Shown: positions 44,242 to 54,022, counted from the first letter of the stretch. The stretch is DNA of 64,000 nucleotides from Streptomyces sp. NBC_00448 (GCF_036014115.1 NZ_CP107913.1:5007001-5071000), one strand, 5' to 3'. Notes: a model not told the origin generated them from the sequence alone. Numbers and translations are program-made.

Positions 44242-44700
44242 ATGTCAGCCACAGCCACTGCCAGGCCGGCGGTGTCCCCGTTCCTGAAGTTCGGCAACCG
44301 GATGATGGAGGTCTTCCACGCCATCGGACTGCCGGTCGGCCCGATGTACCTGCTGCGGGTCAAGGGCCGGGTCTCGGGACGGGAGTTCACCAATCCCGTC
44401 GCACCGGTGAAGGTCGGCGGCGAGCAGTACCTCCTCCAGGCGTTCCCGCAGTCCGACTGGGTGAAGAACGTCCGCGCCGCGGGCGAGGGGACGCTGGTGC
44501 GCGGACGCCGGGCGCGGCACGTCACGCTCGTCGAGGTGCCCGAGCAGGAGCGTGCGGCGATCGTTCGGGAGTTCCCCACCCAGGTGCCGATGGGCGCCGG
44601 GATCTTCGTGAAGAACGGTGTCGTGGCCGACAGGAGCCCGGAGAGCTTCGCGCGCGCGGCCCCGCAGATCCCGGTCTTCAGGGTCGTCCCGGTGCGCTGA
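44242..44700 (+). CDS. F420-type (deazaflavin-dependent) nitroreductase family protein
   Basis: 152 aa from ATG 44242 (AAGGAG 7 nt upstream; the longer frame to 44122 crosses the operator). Split-barrel fold of the deazaflavin-dependent oxidoreductase (DDN) family: PMYLLRVKGRVSGREFTNPV, then GEQYLLQAFPQSDWVKNVRA and GTLVRGRRARHVTLVEV. Expected to use reduced F420 to reduce quinone- or nitro-type compounds. A MarR gene follows, which likely controls it. Confidence 0.85.
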   Translation: MSATATARPAVSPFLKFGNRMMEVFHAIGLPVGPMYLLRVKGRVSGREFTNPVAPVKVGGEQYLLQAFPQSDWVKNVRAAGEGTLVRGRRARHVTLVEVPEQERAAIVREFPTQVPMGAGIFVKNGVVADRSPESFARAAPQIPVFRVVPVR

Positions 44701-44815
44701 ACCGAAGGTGGTCGGGTGCCGGTGAGCCGGTCACCTCGCCCGCGTTCGCTCCCGTGGAGCCGTATGCCTGCGGGTATATGTTCCCTGGTGGTGGCCGACG
44801 AGTGGAGGTAGCAGC

Positions 44816-45295
44816 GTGGCGAGGCAGTCGAAGACGCCGGGCGAACCCTCGCCGTCGGAGGCCGGGCCGGTGTGGCTGCGTCAGAGCATCGCCCCCAAGT
44901 TGAGGCTGGTCGCCAAGGAGAGCCGCACCTTCTTCGAGGAGGAGCTGAGCAAGTCGGGGGCCACCTTCGCCACCTGGACGACGCTCGCCACCCTCAAGCT
45001 GGAGGGCCCGATGATCCAGCGGGCGCTGGCGAAGTTCCTCAGCATCGAAGGGCCGACCCTCTCCCGGCACCTGGAGGCGATGGAGCGGCGCGGCCTGGTC
45101 GTCAGGAACCGTGAGGGCAGCGACCGCAGGGCGGCCACCGTGGCGTTGACGCCCGAGGGCGAGCGGATGTGCACGGCGATCGAGACGGTCGCCCTCAAGA
45201 GCCAGGAGCAGATGTTGGCGGGCCTGAGCGCTGACGACATCGAACTGCTCGGCACGCTGCTGGACCGGGTCCTGGCCAACGTGACCTCGCGCTGA
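44816..45295 (+). CDS. MarR-family transcriptional regulator
   Basis: 159 aa from GTG 44816 (GGAGGTAGC upstream). Helical winged-helix protein: ATFATWTTLATLKLEGPMIQ, recognition helix region LAKFLSIEGPTLSRHLEAME, wing GLVVRNREGSDRRAATVALT, and C-terminal dimer helices. Sits 115 bp after the reductase gene on the same strand. Ligand unknown. Confidence 0.92.
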   Translation: MARQSKTPGEPSPSEAGPVWLRQSIAPKLRLVAKESRTFFEEELSKSGATFATWTTLATLKLEGPMIQRALAKFLSIEGPTLSRHLEAMERRGLVVRNREGSDRRAATVALTPEGERMCTAIETVALKSQEQMLAGLSADDIELLGTLLDRVLANVTSR

Positions 45296-45606
45296 CCTGG
45301 TCGGCCCGGCCGCGCCGGACCCGACGGGCCGGTCGGACGGGCCGGTCGGACGGGCCGCGGCCGGCGCGGGGCCCATCTCAGCGAAGACCGATGAAGCGAG
45401 CGTCAAGCGGGTGAAAAGGCCGTCGGCCCGGTGGCCGCGGGCGGCGCGGCGGGGGCCGGTGCGGAACGCGGCAGGAGGCGGAGCCGTATCGGGTGCATCG
45501 GTGGCACCGGGGCGGGAACCCGTGCAGGGTGGTGTCCGTTGGACGGATTGGGCAAAGCAATCGTCAAGCGGCGCGGCCCGCGCCGAACCGAGCAGGGAGA
45601 TCCAGC
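45296..45606. other. Intergenic region before terD
   Basis: 311 bp. It begins with a 13-bp tandem repeat (GGACGGGCCGGTC, about 2.6 copies, 45323-45358). Further on it has the start of the terD leader with AGGGAG before the ATG at 45607. No gene seen. Confidence 0.5.
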
Positions 45607-46182
45607 ATGGGTGTCAGCCTCTCCAAGGGCGGCAATGTCTCGCTGACGAAGGAGGCCCCCGGACTCACGGCGGTCACCGTCGGCCTGGGGTGGGACGTAA
45701 GGACCACCACCGGCAGCGACTTCGACCTCGACGCGAGTGCGCTGCTGCTCGACGCCTCCGGCAAGGTCGTGTCGGACAAGCACTTCGTCTTCTTCAACAA
45801 CCTCAAGAGCCCGGACGGCTCCGTCGAGCACACCGGCGACAACCTCACCGGTGAGGGCGAGGGCGACGACGAGTCGATCAAGGTCAATCTCGCCACCGTG
45901 CCGGCCGAGGTGGACAAGGTCGTCTTCCCGGTCTCGATCTACGAGGGCGAGACCCGGCAGCAGAGCTTCGGCCAGGTGCGCAACGCGTTCATCCGCGTGA
46001 TCAACCAGGCGGGCGGCGCGGAGATCGCCCGCTACGACCTCACCGAGGACGCCTCCACCGAGACCGCGATGGTCTTCGGTGAGCTGTACCGGAACGGTGC
46101 GGAGTGGAAGTTCCGCGCGGTGGGCCAGGGGTACGCCTCGGGCCTGCGCGGCATCGCCCAGGACTTCGGCGTCAACCTCTGA
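45607..46182 (+). CDS. terD: TerD-family stress protein
   Basis: 191 aa from ATG 45607 with AGGGAG 5-6 nt upstream. Complete TerD domain: MGVSLSKGGNVSLTKEAPGL, VGLGWDVR, calcium-binding acidic loops (GSDFDLDASALLL and TGEGEGDDESI), AYDGETRQQ-like IYEGETRQQSFGQV and C-terminal GLRGIAQDFGVNL. Calcium-dependent stress protein; the gene stands alone, so a tellurite-resistance operon is not implied. Streptomycetes have many paralogues linked to development and oxidative stress. Confidence 0.95.
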   Translation: MGVSLSKGGNVSLTKEAPGLTAVTVGLGWDVRTTTGSDFDLDASALLLDASGKVVSDKHFVFFNNLKSPDGSVEHTGDNLTGEGEGDDESIKVNLATVPAEVDKVVFPVSIYEGETRQQSFGQVRNAFIRVINQAGGAEIARYDLTEDASTETAMVFGELYRNGAEWKFRAVGQGYASGLRGIAQDFGVNL

Positions 46183-46273
46183 CGAGGGTGGTGCCGAGGG
46201 ACTGACGGGTTCCCGGCGGGGCCTTCACGAGGTCCCGCCGGCCACCGCTCCATCGGTCCGGCAGAAGCAGATC

Positions 46274-46322
46274 GCGGGGTCGCGGTCACCGGTTGTTCGC
46301 ACACCGGTGACCGCGACCCCGC
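46274..46322. terminator. Bidirectional terminator, terD and azoreductase
   Basis: 20-bp perfect stem, 46274-46293 with 46303-46322, loop TGTTCGCAC, between the convergent terD and azoreductase genes. Confidence 0.85.
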
Positions 46323-46372
46323 TTGCGCGTGGCGCCCACCGCCCCTGACGGCGCGGGCACCCCGGCCGCGAG

Positions 46373-47020
46373 CTACGCCGCGAAGCGCGCGGCGAGCGCC
46401 TTCGCCTTCTCCGTCGCGTCCTCGTGCGCCTTGGCCCGCGAGGCGTCGGCCGCGTCGATGAGCGAGGCCATCGCCGGGTTGACCCGGGCCAGGGTCAGCT
46501 CGGGGATGATGAAATCGACGTCCAGCGAGAGCATCCCGGTCAGCACCTTCTCCAGGTACGTGGTCAGGAACTCGTAGCTCTCGCGCGGCGTGCCCGGCCC
46601 GTAGCCGCCACCGCGCGCGGCCACCACCGTGGTGGGCTTGCCGGCCACCGAGCCGCCCTCGCCCGCGGTCCTGCCGACCATGATCACCTGGTCCAGCCAC
46701 GCCTTGAGGCTGGACGGGATCGTGAAGTTGTACATCGGGGTGCCGATGAGGATCGCGTCCGCGTGCTCCAGCTCGTCGGCGAGTTCGGCGCGCAGCGCGG
46801 CCGCGGCGGCCTGCTCGGGGGTGCGCGACTCGGCCGGGACGTTGGTGCCGATGACGCCGTCGGCGGTCAGGTGCGGAAGCGGGTGGGCGGCGAGGTCGCG
46901 GTAGACGACGGTGCCGCCGGGGTGCTGAGCCTCCCACTCCTTGCGGAAGGTCGCGGTGACCTCGCGGGATATGGAGGAGTCCTGGAAGACGGACGAGTCG
47001 ATGTGCAGCAGAGTGGCCAT
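46373..47020 (-). CDS. azoR: FMN-dependent NADH-azoreductase
   Basis: 215 aa from ATG 47020. Flavodoxin-like fold: LLHIDSSVFQDSSISREVT at the N-terminus (phosphate loop), AILIGTPMYNFTIPSSLKAW and the VVAARGGGYGPGTPRESYEF FMN/NADH loop. Reduces azo and quinone compounds. Divergent from an HxlR regulator, the usual pairing for this enzyme family. Confidence 0.94.
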   Translation of the reverse strand: MATLLHIDSSVFQDSSISREVTATFRKEWEAQHPGGTVVYRDLAAHPLPHLTADGVIGTNVPAESRTPEQAAAAALRAELADELEHADAILIGTPMYNFTIPSSLKAWLDQVIMVGRTAGEGGSVAGKPTTVVAARGGGYGPGTPRESYEFLTTYLEKVLTGMLSLDVDFIIPELTLARVNPAMASLIDAADASRAKAHEDATEKAKALAARFAA

Positions 47021-47195
47021 GGGGGTTGAGCCTCTTCGTCGTAAAGGGGGGACAGGGGCGGGGGAGAAGCACACGGCACGGCGCTCCGACGACGTTCTCC
47101 GACGTCAGCAGTGCCGCAAGTTCGTACGTAGCTATTTTTAACACAGAGGCTTACTTTTCTGCAGCGCTACCCCGCCGACGGAGTACGCTGTGTTC

Positions 47196-47636
47196 ATGGA
47201 ACGGGGACAGCAAGTGCGCCCGGGTACTCCCTGTCGGGGCGTGGATGTGGCCCTGACCAGGGTTTTCGAGCTGTTCGGCAAGCGATGGACCGGCTTGATC
47301 GTGGCCGTGCTCACACACCGCCCCGCGTACTTCGCCGAGATCCGCCGTGCCATTCCCCGGATCAGCGAGCGCATGCTCTCCGACCGGTTGACCGAACTCG
47401 CCGACGCGGGCCTGGTGGTCCGGGAAGTCGATCCGGGTCCGCCGCTGCGGGTCAGCTACGGGCTGACCGAGGCGGGGTTGGCCATCCGCCCGGCGCTGGG
47501 CGAGCTGACCCGGTGGGCCGAGAAGTACCTGCCGGACGTGCCCTGCACCGAGCCGGACCCGGTCGCCGCGGATGCGGTGGACGGGGCGGGCGCCGTGGGC
47601 ACGGTGGCGGACTCGGGCGAGTGCGCCGCGGGGTGA
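47196..47636 (+). CDS. HxlR-family regulator
   Basis: 146 aa from ATG 47196 (a GTG 6 bp earlier is also in frame). HxlR winged helix: CRGVDVALTRVFELFGKRWT with the single Cys at about residue 13 that may sense electrophiles or oxidants, then PAYFAEIRRAIPRISERMLS and DAGLVVREVDPGPPLRVSYG. Divergent from azoR with 175 bp between; likely its redox-responsive repressor. Confidence 0.92.
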   Translation: MERGQQVRPGTPCRGVDVALTRVFELFGKRWTGLIVAVLTHRPAYFAEIRRAIPRISERMLSDRLTELADAGLVVREVDPGPPLRVSYGLTEAGLAIRPALGELTRWAEKYLPDVPCTEPDPVAADAVDGAGAVGTVADSGECAAG

Positions 47637-47684
47637 ACCCTGGCCGATGCGCCGCCGCGTGAACGCGGGGTGCCGCCGGGTCGG

Positions 47685-48146
47685 CTACGACTGCGTCGCC
47701 GCGTCCTCGTTGTAACGCACCAGGTAGTCGGCGAACCGGGCCAGGTCCGCCGGGTCCCACGCCGACAGGCGCTCCTTGAACGTCTCCTGCCGCCGTACCC
47801 GTGCCGCCGCCAGGGTCTCCACGCCGTGCGGTGCGAGGTGCAGCACCTGGACCCGGTGGTCGGTCGGGTCGGTCCGCCGTTCCAGGAAGCCGTCCCGCTC
47901 CAGGGCCGCCACCTGGCGGCTGACCGTCGACTTGTCCAGCAGGTAGTGCGCGGCGAGGTCGGTCGCCCGGCAGCCCTGCTGCTCCTCCAGGTGCGCGAGG
48001 ATGGTGTACGCCACCAGGGACAGTTCGGGGTGCATGCGTGCGGCGGTGGCGCGCGCCCGCCGGGCGAACGCGGTCAGCTCGCGCTGGATGGTCTCCAGCG
48101 ACGCGACGGCCTCGGCCGGCCGGGCGGGGGTCGCTGCTGCTGACAT
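47685..48146 (-). CDS. MarR-family transcriptional regulator
   Basis: 153 aa from ATG 48146. MarR fold with VAYTILAHLEEQQGCRATDL, recognition helix region DKSTVSRQVAALERDGFLER and wing RRTDPTDHRVQVLHL. Dimer helices at both ends. Neighbour to the SpoIIE-type gene but separately oriented promoters cannot be assigned. AGGAG lies about 13 nt upstream of the start. Confidence 0.9.
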   Translation of the reverse strand: MSAAATPARPAEAVASLETIQRELTAFARRARATAARMHPELSLVAYTILAHLEEQQGCRATDLAAHYLLDKSTVSRQVAALERDGFLERRTDPTDHRVQVLHLAPHGVETLAAARVRRQETFKERLSAWDPADLARFADYLVRYNEDAATQS

Positions 48147-48221
48147 CGCGGTCACGCTCCTGCCTGGTACGGCCGCGATCGCGAGTGATCGGCAGCGCAA
48201 GAGTTGTATATTACAACGATA

Positions 48222-51200
48222 TCAGGAGGGCAGCGGCAGCTCGAACCACACCACCTTGCCGACCGCCTTCCGGCTGGTCCCCCAGCGACGCGACAGGTTC
48301 GAGACCAGCGCCAGCCCGCGCCCCCGCACGTCGTCCGCCTCGGCGCGGCGCAGTTGCGGCAGGTTGTGGTTGTCGTCGCTCACCTCGACCAGCAGCTTGC
48401 CGACCCGCATCAGGCGCAGCTCGACCTCGTAGGAGGCGGCCTTGATCGCATTGGTCACCAGCTCGCTGACCAGCAGTTCCGCCACGTCGCCGAGGTGCTC
48501 CAGGCCCCACTCGGCGAGTTGGCGGCGGGTCAGCTCGCGGGCCCTGGCCACCTCGGTGTAGTCGATCAGCAGGGTCCAGCGGACCACGTCGCGCGGGGCG
48601 ACGCCCTCGAAGCGGGCGACGAGCAGGGCCACGTCGTCCCTGCGGTCGTCGGAGTGCACCCGGGCGAGTATCTGCGCGCACACCTCCTCGGGGGACTGCT
48701 GCGGCTCGATCACGTTGGCGCACAGGGCCGCGAGCCCGGCGTCGATGCCCTGCCCGCGCACCTCGACCAGCCCGTCCGTGCACAGCACCAGCCAACTGCC
48801 GTCCGGCGCCGGGATCTCCACGGTCTCGAACGGCACCCCGCCCACCCCGATGGGCGCTCCGCCGGGGATGCGCAGCAGTTCGCCGTGGCCGTCGGAGCCG
48901 GCCAGCACCGGCGGGATGTGGCCGGCGTTGGCGAGGGTGAGGGTGCGGTGGATCGGGTCGTACACCGCGTAGACGCAGGTGGCGAGGTGTTCGGTGCCCA
49001 GGCGGTGGGCGAGGTTGTCGAGGTGGCGCAGCAGCTGCGCGGGCGGCAGGTCGAGTCCGGCCATGGTGATCACGGCGGTACGGAACTGGCCCATCACGGC
49101 GGCCGCCTGCAGTCCGTGGCCCATCACGTCGCCGACAATCAGGGCCACCCGGCCGCCGGGCAGCTGGATCGCGTCGAACCAGTCGCCGCCGACCTGCGCC
49201 TGCCGGTCCCCCGGCATGTAGTGGTGCGCGATGCGCACGCCGGGGATGCGGGGCGGCCGGGTCGGCATCATCGAGCGCTGCAGGGTGGCGGCGGCGCGCG
49301 ACTCCTGGCGGTGCAGCCGGGCGTTGTCGATGTGCACGGCGCCGCGCGCGACCACCTCGCCGGCGGTGGCCGCGTCCCGGGCGTCGAAGGGGCGGCGGCC
49401 CGGCCCGCGCAGGAAGTAGACCCGGCCGAGCACGGTGCCGCGGGCGGTCAGCGGCGCCACGATCAGGGAATGGCCGGCCATCAGCGGGCCGAGCGCCGGA
49501 ACCCCGAAGTCGAGTGCGATGTCCGGGGAGAGCGCGGGGTCGACCACGGGCACCAGGACGGGGTCGCCGAGCCGGGGCACCATGTCGCCGGCGGGCAGCG
49601 CGATCAACTCGCCTTCGGGGATCGCCGTCTCCCAGGCGCCGGGCGGCCCGGGCAGGGCGGTGGCGACCCGGCGGACGAGCACGGTGTCGGACGGGCGGTC
49701 GTCCTTGGGCGGTTCGGCGTCGGAGAAGAGCTGGTCGACCACGAGCACCGAGGCGAGGTCCGCGAAGCGCGGCACGGTGACGGAGCAGAGTTCGCGTGCG
49801 GTGGTGTCCAGGTCGAGGGTGGAGCCGACGATCGAGCCGGCGGCCCGGAGCAGGGCGAGTTGCTCGTCGAGGGCGTTGCCGGCGGGGTGGGGGATCGCGG
49901 CGGTGGGGTCGGGGCGGGCGAGGTCGGGGCGGAGCAGGTCGGGGCGGGCGGTGCCGGCGGGGTCGGCGGTTTGGTCTCCGGTCCGATGATCGGACGGTAC
50001 GGATGTGTCCGTCGGTCCAGCCGCGCCTTCCGGTCTTCCCGGTCCTGCCGGTCTTCCCGGTACTGCCGGTCCTCCCGGTACTGCCGTGTCCGTCGGGGCG
50101 CCGTCGTCCGCCGGCGCCCCGACCGTGGACAGCGGGTAGGACGCGTACGACGTGAGGGACGGCAGCGGCACCGCAGTCAGCGCCGACGCGCTGGACAGGT
50201 CGCCGGCCCCCGTGGCCGTACCGCTGGTGGTGGGCCCGGCCGGGTGCGGCGCGGCGCCCGCCCGGTGGTCGCCCGGCAGCAGTTCCCTGCGTACCGCGGT
50301 CTCGGCGCGGGCGGCCGCGGCGAGCCGGGCGCGTTCGTGCGGCACCACCGGCAGCCGGGCGCCGTCCTCGACGTCGAGCGCGGGGTGGCCGAGGGCCGCG
50401 ATCTGCCGGACGATCCGGTCCAGCCGACCCGGGCTGGCGCCCGGCAGCACGTCGGCGAGCCGCCCGGCGAGCGCCTGGCCCACGGCCGGATCGGCGCTCG
50501 GCGCCAGCACGGCGGCGACCGCGATGTCCTGGCGCTGCGGACCCTCCGCGCCGTACGGCAGCAGTCGCCCGCCGAGCGCGATCCGCAGCCCGCCGGTGCG
50601 CAGCGGCTTGGCATGGGTGGCGATGGCGAGCATGCTCCGGCCGCCCGGCTCCACCAGCCGGTACGTCCACCACAGGACGTCCTTCACGGTGCCGTCGCGG
50701 TCGGTGGCGGCCAGCGCCCCGGCCCAGGAGGAGACGGTGAGGTCGTCCAGCAGTTCCAGGGTGTCCTGGCGGGCCGCGGCGGGACGCTTGTCCGTATGCC
50801 CGGCGGCCGGGCGGGTCGTGCTCAGCAGACCGGCCGCGCGGTGGCCGAAGACGTGCTCCCAGCGGTGGCCGAACAGCTCCTCGGCACCGCGGTTCCAGTA
50901 CGAGATCCGGCCGTCGGGGTCCACGCAGAGCACGGCGAGCCGCAGCAGGGCGGCCAGACCCGGGGTGACCGGTGCGGCCGCGGTGATCGGCGCGGCGACG
51001 GGCGCGGTCGCCGGTGCTGGGACGGGCGTGGGTGCGGGGGCGGTCACCGGTGCCGGGACGGGCGTGGGTGCGGGCACGGGTACGGACGCGGCCGTGCGGG
51101 CGGACGGCAGCGGCGCGGGCCGTATCGCGGGCACCGCTGTGCCGGGGCCCGGCAAGGGCTCGGTGCGGTCGGAGCGGTCGGTGTGATGGTCCGGCTCGGT

Positions 51201-51446
51201 GGCATCGGGATGCCCGGTGATCTCGTCCAACGTCGTGCACCTGCGGTCCGGCGCTGAGGTTCCGCGCTGAGTAGGGTCGGCTTTCAAGGCAAGCACGAAA
51301 CGTCCGGCCTGGTCGACCGATTGGCCGGATTGGCGCCCGCTCGCGGGATGCTGACGGTCCGTTCGCTGACGGCGATCGGCCGCGGGCGGACGGCGGCGGG
51401 CGCGGTGGCGACGCAGGGGGCCCGGGCCCCGTGAGCCCACCCGCAC
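48222..51446 (-). CDS. SpoIIE-family PP2C phosphatase with PAS, GAF and ATPase domains
   Basis: 1074 aa as open; the true start may be later since the first about 160 residues are Pro/Ala-rich. PAS-like domain about 165-260 (ILVCVDPDGRISYWNRGAEELFG), a GAF-like domain about 530-690, a SpoIIE/PP2C phosphatase about 700-925 (VGGDWFDAIQLPGGRVALIV, GDVMGHG, CTDGLVEVRG) and a C-terminal HATPase/anti-sigma kinase-like domain about 950-1074 (LVSELVTNAIKAA). Such proteins are thought to regulate an anti-sigma/anti-anti-sigma switch in streptomycetes. Confidence 0.88.
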   Translation of the reverse strand: MRVGSRGPGPLRRHRARRRPPAADRRQRTDRQHPASGRQSGQSVDQAGRFVLALKADPTQRGTSAPDRRCTTLDEITGHPDATEPDHHTDRSDRTEPLPGPGTAVPAIRPAPLPSARTAASVPVPAPTPVPAPVTAPAPTPVPAPATAPVAAPITAAAPVTPGLAALLRLAVLCVDPDGRISYWNRGAEELFGHRWEHVFGHRAAGLLSTTRPAAGHTDKRPAAARQDTLELLDDLTVSSWAGALAATDRDGTVKDVLWWTYRLVEPGGRSMLAIATHAKPLRTGGLRIALGGRLLPYGAEGPQRQDIAVAAVLAPSADPAVGQALAGRLADVLPGASPGRLDRIVRQIAALGHPALDVEDGARLPVVPHERARLAAAARAETAVRRELLPGDHRAGAAPHPAGPTTSGTATGAGDLSSASALTAVPLPSLTSYASYPLSTVGAPADDGAPTDTAVPGGPAVPGRPAGPGRPEGAAGPTDTSVPSDHRTGDQTADPAGTARPDLLRPDLARPDPTAAIPHPAGNALDEQLALLRAAGSIVGSTLDLDTTARELCSVTVPRFADLASVLVVDQLFSDAEPPKDDRPSDTVLVRRVATALPGPPGAWETAIPEGELIALPAGDMVPRLGDPVLVPVVDPALSPDIALDFGVPALGPLMAGHSLIVAPLTARGTVLGRVYFLRGPGRRPFDARDAATAGEVVARGAVHIDNARLHRQESRAAATLQRSMMPTRPPRIPGVRIAHHYMPGDRQAQVGGDWFDAIQLPGGRVALIVGDVMGHGLQAAAVMGQFRTAVITMAGLDLPPAQLLRHLDNLAHRLGTEHLATCVYAVYDPIHRTLTLANAGHIPPVLAGSDGHGELLRIPGGAPIGVGGVPFETVEIPAPDGSWLVLCTDGLVEVRGQGIDAGLAALCANVIEPQQSPEEVCAQILARVHSDDRRDDVALLVARFEGVAPRDVVRWTLLIDYTEVARARELTRRQLAEWGLEHLGDVAELLVSELVTNAIKAASYEVELRLMRVGKLLVEVSDDNHNLPQLRRAEADDVRGRGLALVSNLSRRWGTSRKAVGKVVWFELPLPS

Positions 51447-51651
51447 ACCGGTGCCCGGCCGGGCCCGCTTCCCGCGGTCTGCCTGGGCCGTCGCCGCCGG
51501 CGCCCCGACCGGTTGACTCGTACGGGCGACCCGCGCGGCCGGCTCTTCCGCCCGGGAAGTCCCCGCCCACCGCCCCGGCAGGTGCGTAGCCCGAGGTCGC
51601 CCGTGACCGCACTCCAGCGAAGATCGACCGTAGAGGGCCTACGCTATCCGG

Positions 51652-52551
51652 GTGACGAACACCTCCGGACCCGGACCGTCCGCCGCCCCGTCCGCCGCCT
51701 CCGCCGATCCGTCCGCCTCCGCCGATCCGTCCGCCGCCGCAGCGGCGGCTGCCGCGGCCGCGGACGGCGCCGTGCATGTGGACCCGGAGGGCCAGGAGCG
51801 GCTGGCGAAGGCGGTGCGCGCCGCCGAGCAGGCGCTGATCGAGTTCGAGATCGCGGTGGAGACCTTCCGGGTCGAGGTGGAGAACTTCTCCCGGCTGCAC
51901 CACCAGCGGCTCGGCCCGATGTACGCGCGGCTGGACGAGCTGGACGCGCTGATCGCGGAGGCCGTCGCCGCGCACAGCGGTGACCGGGCCGACATCGAGC
52001 GGGCCTGGGAGGCGCGCGCCCTGGTGATGCCGATGCCCGGGGTCGAGGAGCTGTTCGGCGGCCTGCTCGGCGCCGACGGGGTGCGGCCGGTGGAGGACCC
52101 CAACCCGCCGCGCCGGGTGCGCCCGGGCAAGGAGGCCCAGCGGCTCTACCGCGAACTGGTCCGCAAGGCCCACCCCGACCTCGCCCAGGACGACGCCGAG
52201 AAGGAGCGCCGCAGCGGCTTCATCGCCCGGGTCAACGAGGCGTACGCGTACGCCGACGAGGAGGGGCTGCGGGAGCTGGCCGCGGAGTGGGAGGCCGGTC
52301 CGGTGCCGGTGGCGGACCTGCCGAGCGAGGCCGAGGTGCTCTACGCCCGGCTGGAGTGGCTCGCCGAGCGCAAGGAGAAGCTGGCGGCGCTGGCCGCGGA
52401 ACTCGACGACAGCGCCATCGGGCAGATGATGAAGCTCGCCCCCGACGACCCCGACGCGCTGCTCAACGAGATCGCCGAGCAGTTGCTCACCCAGGTCTCG
52501 CAGCGCGAGGCCCGGCTCGCCGAACTGGTCCACGGGGCTTCCGGCGGCTGA
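51652..52551 (+). CDS. J-domain-like protein
   Basis: 299 aa from GTG 51652. The N-terminal 40 residues are Ser/Ala/Pro-rich, then a helical coiled segment (about 45-110) and a C-terminal J-like domain with AQRLYRELVRKAHPDLAQDD, in which the HPD motif is intact (about residues 174-176), followed by NEAYAYADEEGLREL. Actinobacterial J proteins of this type may recruit DnaK, but no GF or zinc domain is present. Divergent from the SpoIIE gene 205 bp away. Confidence 0.85.
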   Translation: MTNTSGPGPSAAPSAASADPSASADPSAAAAAAAAAADGAVHVDPEGQERLAKAVRAAEQALIEFEIAVETFRVEVENFSRLHHQRLGPMYARLDELDALIAEAVAAHSGDRADIERAWEARALVMPMPGVEELFGGLLGADGVRPVEDPNPPRRVRPGKEAQRLYRELVRKAHPDLAQDDAEKERRSGFIARVNEAYAYADEEGLRELAAEWEAGPVPVADLPSEAEVLYARLEWLAERKEKLAALAAELDDSAIGQMMKLAPDDPDALLNEIAEQLLTQVSQREARLAELVHGASGG

Positions 52552-52678
52552 GGTAGCTTTCCCGTAGGCCGCACGGTTCCCGTGGCCCGCACCAATCGCA
52601 CAGTTCGCACCATTCGTACAGTTCGCAGATTCCGTACTTCGTACGTCCGTACGCCCGTGTCCCAGGAGGCCGCGTCCG

Positions 52679-53011
52679 ATGTTCCGCTCCCAGCTCCCCG
52701 CGGTGGATGCCTCCGCGGTACCGGCCGACGCGACCCTCCTCGATGTCCGGGAGGACGACGAGTGGGCCGCCGGGCACGCCGAGGGCGCCCTGCACATCCC
52801 GATGGGCGAGGTCGTCGCGCGGCTTTCCGAGCTGCCCGAGGGCGGCACGGTCCACGTGCTCTGCCGGGTCGGCGGTCGCTCCGCGCAGGTCACGCAGTAC
52901 CTGATCGGGCAGGGCGTGGACGCGGTGAACGTCAGCGGCGGCATGCTCGACTGGGAGTCGGCCGGGCGTCCGGTCATCGACGACAGCGGTGCCGAGGGCT
53001 ACGTCCTGTAG
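52679..53011 (+). CDS. Rhodanese-domain protein
   Basis: 110 aa from ATG 52679. Single rhodanese fold: LLDVREDDEWAAGHAEGALH, IPMGEV, catalytic Cys in VHVLCRVGGRSAQ (about residue 62) and GVDAVNVSGGMLDWESAG. Likely a sulfurtransferase or a persulfide carrier; no neighbour fixes its partner. Ribosome site CAGGAGG lies about 10-15 nt upstream. Confidence 0.93.
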   Translation: MFRSQLPAVDASAVPADATLLDVREDDEWAAGHAEGALHIPMGEVVARLSELPEGGTVHVLCRVGGRSAQVTQYLIGQGVDAVNVSGGMLDWESAGRPVIDDSGAEGYVL

Positions 53012-53209
53012 TACCGCCTGTAGCACCGCGCTCCGTAGCACCGGCTGGTACCGCCCGCGCTCGCGCCTTTCCTGTTTCGCAGAGCCGTTCCTGCGCCTGT
53101 GGATAACTCGGTAAGGTCACCCGCCGGGGCCCCGGGTGGCTAGGGTCTGACGTCCAGGCCCCCGCGGACACCCGAACGTCGGACCCTGGGCGTTCAGGGC
53201 CGTGGTCGG

Positions 53210-54022
53210 ATGCGTCGCGTGCAGCGGAGAGCGGAGAGACGGATGGGGCCAACGGACGGGCCGCCGCCCAATGTGGCGGCGCTGTCGCTGCCCGGGCGGA
53301 TAGTCGTGGCGGTGACGGTCGGCGCGGTCGCGGTCGGCGCGCTGCTCCACCTGGGGATGGTGTTCCTGTACGTGGCGCCGTCGAACACGCTCAGCAAGGA
53401 GCACGCGGCCGCCGTCAATGACTACATCTACCCGGAGTTCGAGCAGAACTGGAAGCTGTTCGCCCCCGACCCGCTCCAGCAGAACGTGCACGTCCAGGCC
53501 CGCGCCGAGCTGAGCAAGCCCGGCGGCGGCACCGAGACCACCGGTTGGGTGGACCTGACCGGTATGGACATCGCGGCGATGCGGCACGACCCGCTGCCCA
53601 GCCACACGCAGCAGAACGAACTGCGCCGCGCCTGGGGCTACTACACGGACACCCATGACGCCCAGGAGCAGTCGACCAGCACCGGCGGCGACCTGAGCCG
53701 CACCTACCTCCAGCGCATCATCCAGGGGCGGCTCGGCAAGAAGCTGAACGGCGGCACGGTGGTCCGCATCCAGGCCCGCGCGGCCACCACCCCGGTGGCG
53801 CAGCCGTCCTGGAGCGTCGGGGCGTCCTCGCCCACCACCCAGTACCGGACCCTGCCGTGGTGGGGCGTCGACTCCGCCGCCCCCGGCGCGACGCCCGACC
53901 CGGGCACGACCGCCGCTCCCGGTACGACCGCCGCCCCCGGCGCGACGCCGAGCAGCCCCGGCCCGAGCACCACTGCTCCACCGCCGACCACCACCACTCC
54001 CGGGCAGGGGGCCTCCTCATGA
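53210..54022 (+). CDS. DUF5819 family membrane protein
   Basis: 270 aa. One N-terminal membrane helix (about 27-55, LPGRIVVAVTVGAVAVGALLH), then an extracytoplasmic domain with YIYPEFEQNWKLFAPDPLQQ, the DUF5819 signature. The C-terminal 60 residues are Gly/Pro/Thr-rich repeats (GTTAAPGTTAAPG). The stop overlaps the HTTM gene start by 4 bp, so the two are translationally coupled and likely act together. A TGTGGATAA box lies 103 bp upstream. Confidence 0.85.
   Translation: MRRVQRRAERRMGPTDGPPPNVAALSLPGRIVVAVTVGAVAVGALLHLGMVFLYVAPSNTLSKEHAAAVNDYIYPEFEQNWKLFAPDPLQQNVHVQARAELSKPGGGTETTGWVDLTGMDIAAMRHDPLPSHTQQNELRRAWGYYTDTHDAQEQSTSTGGDLSRTYLQRIIQGRLGKKLNGGTVVRIQARAATTPVAQPSWSVGASSPTTQYRTLPWWGVDSAAPGATPDPGTTAAPGTTAAPGATPSSPGPSTTAPPPTTTTPGQGASS

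Noticed and set aside
45607..46182. Tellurite-resistance operon
   Set aside because: A single terD gene without terB, terC or terZ neighbours.
48211..52977. A 1588-codon minus-strand frame over the SpoIIE-type gene and J-domain gene
   Set aside because: It runs across two clear genes in other frames and has Arg/Pro-rich non-protein composition.
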